Source: Cryptomeria japonica (taxonomy: Eukaryota > Streptophyta > Pinopsida > Cupressales > Cupressaceae). From it: a stretch of 64,000 bases of DNA. Under the pieces are notes generated by a model. It saw nothing but the letters and a program-made list of their open reading frames with translations. It did no database searches and had not been told where the DNA came from. The position numbers were made by a program, and so were the translations under genes. The first letter of the stretch is position 1. Each line of letters starts with the position of its first letter. The stretch spans positions 156,881,454 through 156,945,453 of the forward strand of contig NC_081405.1 in the NCBI RefSeq assembly GCF_030272615.1, in the 5' to 3' direction. Below, one piece after another: positions 58,827 through 64,000 of the stretch.

Positions 58827-60435
58827 TGATAAACCACTAGTACCAAACCGGTACTGAGAGGGTGGGGTGAATCAGTACAAACACAAATACAGTCCAAAAC
58901 TGGTTTGACAGAAAATACTCCGAATGACTGATAAATAGGGATACCGGTAAAACATAGTGCAACCAGTAACATCCAGTATAGCTCAATCAGTCATGAACCA
59001 GTCACTCAATAAGCTTTTCTCTTAGCTCAATACCACATTGTCATTATATTCTCATGCATAAACTAGTAAACTTAACCATCAAATCTTCACAACAGTGAGT
59101 TCAATATGTTTTATAGATAGGCATAAAACATAGAACCTTCATGTGCTTAACAGATAAAATAGAGCATCACAAGACAAAAGTATTACACATGAAACACATA
59201 TTTTTCATGTGGAAACCCAACTAGAAAAAACCACGGTGGGGATGAATACCCACAAGCTACTTTTTGAACTCTTTAGAAGTATACTCTATTAGGAGCCTTG
59301 TCCGATTAAGGATATTACAATAGGTTCTGGTAGGAACTGATCCTATTAAGGATCACCCGGTTAAGGGATACCTGGTTAAGGGTTAAACCCGATAGGGTCA
59401 CCTTGTTAAAGGATTTTAAGAACTCAATAGCTGAAAGGATCTCCTAAGCTTCTCTAGCTTCTCAGAACTCATTAGCCTCGAATTACCCGGTTAAGGGATT
59501 TGAAACAAGCTGATTAAGACCACCTGATTTAAGGGATTTTGAGTCAAGCTAGTTAAGGCTACCCTGTTAGGGGATTTTACAACTGTTGAAGTGGATAGAG
59601 ATCAATAGGTATTACAATGATCTGTTAACAACACTCAATGCTAATGCAAATCCGTTTAGGCTCCTCTTTTCCTTCTGCACATTCACTTTGCAGGTATCTA
59701 TCCTCTCCTTTGGTCTGGCAAGAATCACGTATCACTTTCCTTGGATACATACTCACAACTTTTGCCAACAACCTCAGATAAAAACCCAACATCAACCTTA
59801 TAGGAAACATATAAGTTGGTAGCAAAAACCCTAAACCCTAAACCTGCTAGGTTGAGTAATTCAAACGGTTTGATCCTAGCCATTGAATCATACTGCATTA
59901 AATGCACCAGTCCTGAATCGATCTCAAGACATTCTCCATCATCCATTATCCACCGTTTTCATGGCAGCTAATAACCCATCACGTATTATCACCGTTTGAT
60001 AGACTTTGCACATTCCCGAGGTAGATAGGAATAGTCATCTTCATGCAAGATCCTTCATGCACATAGAGCTTACGTGGCAACACAATCTATCCTCCATCAT
60101 ACTGCTAACTCATCACACAAAGATCACCAATTGAGTCACATAGACTTGAGGTACTCCAAATGAAAACCCCGAAGTGGAAGCTGCCTACCAATTGGTAGTC
60201 ATACAGTGCTTCCATGTGTTGGTTCCCATAATTACATGCCGATTCACTTTGAACAAATATGTCGCTTCACTTTGGCATATAAACCGGTTCACACATATGT
60301 CGGTTCCTCTCTCTTCACTTATCACATGTGTCGGTTCACACTATGCCTCATATTGACATTAATGACAACATACAATATCATTGTGTCTTCATGCCAGTTC
60401 ACATAAGGTTGATGCCGGTTCACATACTACCAACA
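58827..60435 (-). repeat. 3' LTR of D
   Basis: Minus strand TGTTGGTAGTATGTGAACC ... GGTACTAGTGGTTTATCA, 1609 bp. Contains the shared LTR block (about 59190-59240) and repeated GTTAAGG and ACCCGGTTAAGGGAT units between 59290 and 59580. Confidence 0.82.
59290..59580. repeat. Degenerate short repeats in D LTR
   Basis: Roughly ten copies of a unit like CC(T/C)GGTTAAGGGAT, spaced 20-40 bp. Similar AACCGGGTAG/TTAACAGGG units occur in the LTRs of C at 47960-48140 and 54415-54580, and in C-prime (7190-7340). Possibly regulatory or a slippage product. Confidence 0.55.
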
Positions 60436-60567
60436 ATCTCCCCCTTTGGCATTGATGGCAATATACAAAAGATATCTTCTTTGCTTCACTCCTTCTCCCC
60501 CTTTGACAACAATGCCAAAGTGGAGGTACAATCATCACTGTTTCATCATGCTGCTCCCCCTGAGGAG
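60436..60567 (-). other. Polypurine tract array of D
   Basis: True tract (minus CCAAAGGGGGAGAT) at 60436-60449; further GGGGGAG copies at about 60494-60507 and 60553-60567. Confidence 0.75.
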
Positions 60568-60639
60568 TAGCATCCATAAACACACCAATCAACCAAAGAT
60601 TTGTCTTTCTAGTACCTGACTGATGTGGAACAATCACTT

Positions 60640-63600
60640 TTAGTTCACCTCCTGAAGGGGCAATACCCCTAATTCACCTCTCAAATGCACAAATGTTGTC
60701 TTTGGGAGAGGCTTGGTGAATATGTCTGCTAACTCCTCCTTACTAGACACATGCTCCAGTGCAATCTCTTTATTCTGAACCTTTTCCCTTAAGAAATGAT
60801 ACTTAAGCTCAAAATGCTTGGTTCTAGAATGTAAAACCGGATTCTTTGATATATTGATAGCACTTGTGTTATCACAGAATATACTTACCGATTCAGACAC
60901 AGGGATCTTGAAGCCTTCCAGTACATGCTTCATCCAGATTGTTTGAGTGCAGTTCATGAAAGCCGCAACATACTCCGCTTCCACTATAGACTGAGAGATG
61001 CAACTCTGCTTTTTACTCATCCATGAGACCAGTCTACCACCGAGAAAGAATGCACCACTAGTTGTGCTCTTCCGGTCATCCACATTGCCGGCCCAATTAG
61101 CATCTGTGAATACTTTCAGATTGAATTTATTGTTGTATGGGTACCATAATCCATAGTCAATTGTTCCCTTCAGATACCTAAGAATCTGCTTGACTACACT
61201 CAAGTGAGATTCTCTTGGACTCTTCTGGAACCTTGTAGTGAGGCCAACTGCATGTGCAATATCTGGTATGCTATGCACTACATAATGCAACTTACCAATC
61301 ATTGATCAGTATTCCTTCTCATCAACCAGCGTGGAATCATCCTCCTTTGTCAATTTGTAACCGGTCACCATCGGTGTACTAACCAGTTTGCTATCTTCCA
61401 TGCCAAAAGTCTTCAACACTTCTTTGACATATTTGGACTGAGTGATGAAGATTTCATCTTTCATTTGCTGGATCTGTAGTCCAATGAAGAGCTTAATCTC
61501 CCCTATGAGTGACATGTCAAACTCTTTCTTCATCTCATCAACAAACTCATGACTCATCTTGTCATCTCCACCAAAGATGATGTCATCAAAAAAAACTTCA
61601 CAGATCAGAATCTGATCTCCTTCAGACTTCAAGTAGATATTGCTATCTTCACTTGTTCTCTCAAATCAAATCTTCACAAGATGGGAATGTAAGCGCTCAT
61701 ACCATGCCCTAGGTGCTTGCTTTATACCATATAATTCTTTATGTAGCCTACATACCATGTCACTGTCTTCAGATAGGGAAGACCCATCTGGTTGCTCAAT
61801 ATACACCTCCTCTTCAAGTACACCATTTAGGAATGTAGATTTTACATCCATTTGATATACCTTGAACCTCTTAAAAGCTGCATATGCAAGAAGCATACGA
61901 ACTCCTTCCAATCTGGCTACAGGAGCAAAGGTTTCCCCATAGTCTTCACCTTCTTCTTGAGCATATCCTTTGCATACCAGTCTAGCTTTATTCCTAATCA
62001 CTATGCCATCCTCATTCAAATTATTTCTGAACACCCATTTGGTGCCAATGACATTTTTATGCTCTGGTCTGGGTACCAAGGACCATGTACTATTTTTCTC
62101 TATCTGATCAAGTTCTTCTTCCATTGCCTTGATCCAATCTTCATCTTTATGAGCCTCTTTGAATGACTTAGGCTCAAATTCAGAGATCATACATGAGTTT
62201 TCTCTGATCTTTCTTCTAGTAAGGATTCCTGCATCCTTATCACCTATGATCTGCTTGGGATCATGATTCAACTTGACATACCGAGGAATGGTCTTAACTG
62301 GTTCTTCTTGCTTTTCTTCTTCATCCTCATCTTCATCAGTATCAGCATTCGCCGGTTTAGGAACACTGTTACTGGTACTCGTTTGACTGACAACCGGTTC
62401 CCAAAAGGTTGCAACCGGTTCATTTACAACTTGCTCACTGTCGGTTTCCTCAATCTTCTCAGAGGATTCATCAACTCTTACATTGATACTTTCCATAATT
62501 CTCTGAGTCTTATTGTTGTAGCACTTGAAAGCTTTACTCTTGGTGGAATATCATAGAAATATTCCTTCATCACATTTAGCTTCAAATTTTCCCTGATGTT
62601 CACTCCTCATGATGTAACATTTGCTACCAAATACCTTAAATTAGTTAACCATAGGTGTCTTACCAGTCCAATACTCATAAGGAGTTTTGTCCTTACCCTT
62701 TTTGATAAGTACCCAGTTTATAGTGTAGACTGCAGTGCTCACCACTTCTCTCTAAAAGGTGTGGGCAACCTTTCCTTGGATCAACATGGTTCTAGCTGCT
62801 TCAACCACAGTCCAGTTATTCCTCTTTGCTAGACCATTCTACTATGGAGTCCGGGGGGTAGACAGCTATCTCTTGATGCCAAATTCTTCACAATACTTGT
62901 TGAATTCACTAGAAGTGAATTCCCCTCCTTGATCAGTTCTGAGACATTTGATCCTTTTACTGCTTTCCTTCTCCACTAATGCTCTAAAAGCTTTGAATTT
63001 CCCAAAAGCTTCAGACTTGTCTTTCAAGAATGTGACCCACATCATTCTTGAGTAGTCATCAGTGAGAATCATGAAGTACCTATCACGCTGCACACTTCTA
63101 GTTTTCATAGGACCACATAAATCAATATGCACAAGATCAAACAAGTTGTCAGCAGTGAAAGATTTACCTTTAAAGGTTGAGGAAGACATTTTCCCCAATT
63201 GACATTCTCTACACAAGGTATTATCTGGTTTGCTCAGCACCGACAACCCTCTAACTGCCTTGATCTTACTAGCCTTCACAATGCTATCAAAGTTCACATG
63301 GCAGAACCTCCTATGCCATATCCAGCTATCATCAAGATTAGCCATAAGACATGTACTTATATTTGCATTTAGATGAAATAGGTTACCTTTAGTCTGCATG
63401 CTGGTGGCTACCAATTTACCATCTTTACCTTTGATTCTGCAAACTCCATTCTTGAATTGTAGAGTGATACCACCGTCATTTAGCTGGGCAACACTTAGAA
63501 GGTTGTGTCTGAGACCATCAACCTAGTACACATTGTCAGTACTACTCATTCCATTCAAAGAGATGGACCCTCTGCCTTTGACCATGCATGATGCATCATT

Positions 63601-63990
63601 GCCAAAGTGAACCACACCACCATCATACTCCTCTAAGGATAGAAACTTGCTCTAGTCACCAGTCATATGGTGAGAACAACCACTGTCAATGATCCACTCA
63701 TTGGAATCATCAAACCAGGAGATAAGAGCCTTCTTGTCTGCCACATCTTCCTTTATAGCAACAAACACAATGTCTTCATTCTCTTCATCTTCTGATTCCT
63801 CATCTGTGACACCTTCATCAACTACCACAAAACAATTTTTCCGGTTTCCTCCTTTGAATTTCTTGAACCTTTCCAGTTTATCCTTGTTGTCACTATTAGG
63901 ACAGTTCATAGCAATATGTCCTATCCGGTTATAGGAGAAACATTTCAAAGGAAACTTGTCTTTGTATTTACCGGTCCCTTTTGGAAATCT
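60640..63990 (-). pseudogene. Gag-Pol polyprotein of copia D, partial
   Basis: Read leftwards from the edge: basic Gag tail, zinc knuckle CFSYNRIGHIAMNC (second Cys changed to Tyr, about 63945), acidic linker, protease WIIDSGCSHHMTGD (about 63695). Integrase [12 protein letters not shown] ... [28 protein letters not shown] (63330-62900). [37 protein letters not shown] (62080-61560). RNase H VEAEYVAAFMNC, IFCDNTSAINISKNP, LADIFTKPLP (61000-60690). All parts are in one phase; stops at about 63654, 63525, 62865, 62835, 62755, 62643, 62553, 61665 and 61305. The RT YVDD-type box is intact as FFDD. Confidence 0.92.
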
Positions 63991-64000
63991 CTTGGCAAGA

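Larger units (their letters stand above)
58827..64000 (-). mobile_element. Element D: Ty1/copia, 3' LTR and most of pol, continues past window
   Basis: 3' LTR 58827-60435, polypurine tract array, then RNase H to gag zinc knuckle in one phase up to the right edge. Inserted into the upstream part of gypsy B (left flank CTCAA at 58822-58826; partner outside the window). Related to E/F by LTR start, polypurine array and protein wording, but a separate family with longer LTRs. Confidence 0.9.

Overview
The window looks like a transposon graveyard from a plant nuclear genome, most likely a gymnosperm (conifer-like). There is no operon-like layout or dense gene content. Splice signals are present at 1-622, a degenerate PLS-type PPR gene copy at 2136-2876 has gymnosperm-style repeats, and most of the rest is nested LTR retrotransposons. 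No rRNA, tRNA or CRISPR was seen. The organism call is inference. I found no intact host gene; the only open multi-exon reading frame is the first two exons of a CACTA transposase running off the left edge.

Layout. 1-622 (-): CACTA-type transposase 5' exons. 2136-2876 (+): PPR pseudogene. About 3950-8701 (-): half of an LTR element (C-prime) whose gag is a coiled coil plus zinc knuckles, split by a Ty3/gypsy solo LTR (4583-6100). 10493-17287 (-): complete Ty1/copia element E with target duplication ATGTT. 18323-29720 (-): older short-LTR copia G, split by complete copia F (21271-27958, +, duplication ATTAG), which belongs to the same family as E. About 32382-38020 (-): a short LTR element I with a G-patch-like motif, its left LTR interrupted by an inverted-repeat DNA element (32472-33552), the whole set inside an unrecognised coding relic. 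38695-41729 (+): copia relic H. 41730-46048 (+): copia A, broken in its reverse transcriptase by chromodomain-bearing gypsy B (46049-58826 and beyond, -). B's 3' LTR is itself split by complete element C (47298-54866, +, duplication CAACT), and B's upstream region by copia D (58827 to the right edge, -).

The most unusual item is element C. It has perfect structural hallmarks of a recently transposed LTR retrotransposon (about 1.1-kb LTRs, 5-bp target duplication, tRNA-Met-type primer site, polypurine tract) but no protease, integrase, reverse transcriptase or RNase H. It carries a gag-like frame with a long coiled coil followed by four zinc-knuckle-like motifs, and a second long degenerate frame of about 970 codons that I do not recognise, ending in a Lys/Glu-rich coiled coil. 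C-prime is a second, diverged copy of the same gag architecture. C shares its LTR start, primer site, polypurine tract array and a conserved LTR block with the neighbouring copia elements, so it may be mobilised by them.

All retroelement coding regions seen here are damaged. E and D are unusual in keeping one continuous reading frame along their visible length, interrupted only by in-frame stops, most of which look like C-to-T or G-to-A changes. Together with the decay of ACCGGT sites between LTR pairs, this suggests inactivation by cytosine methylation and deamination.
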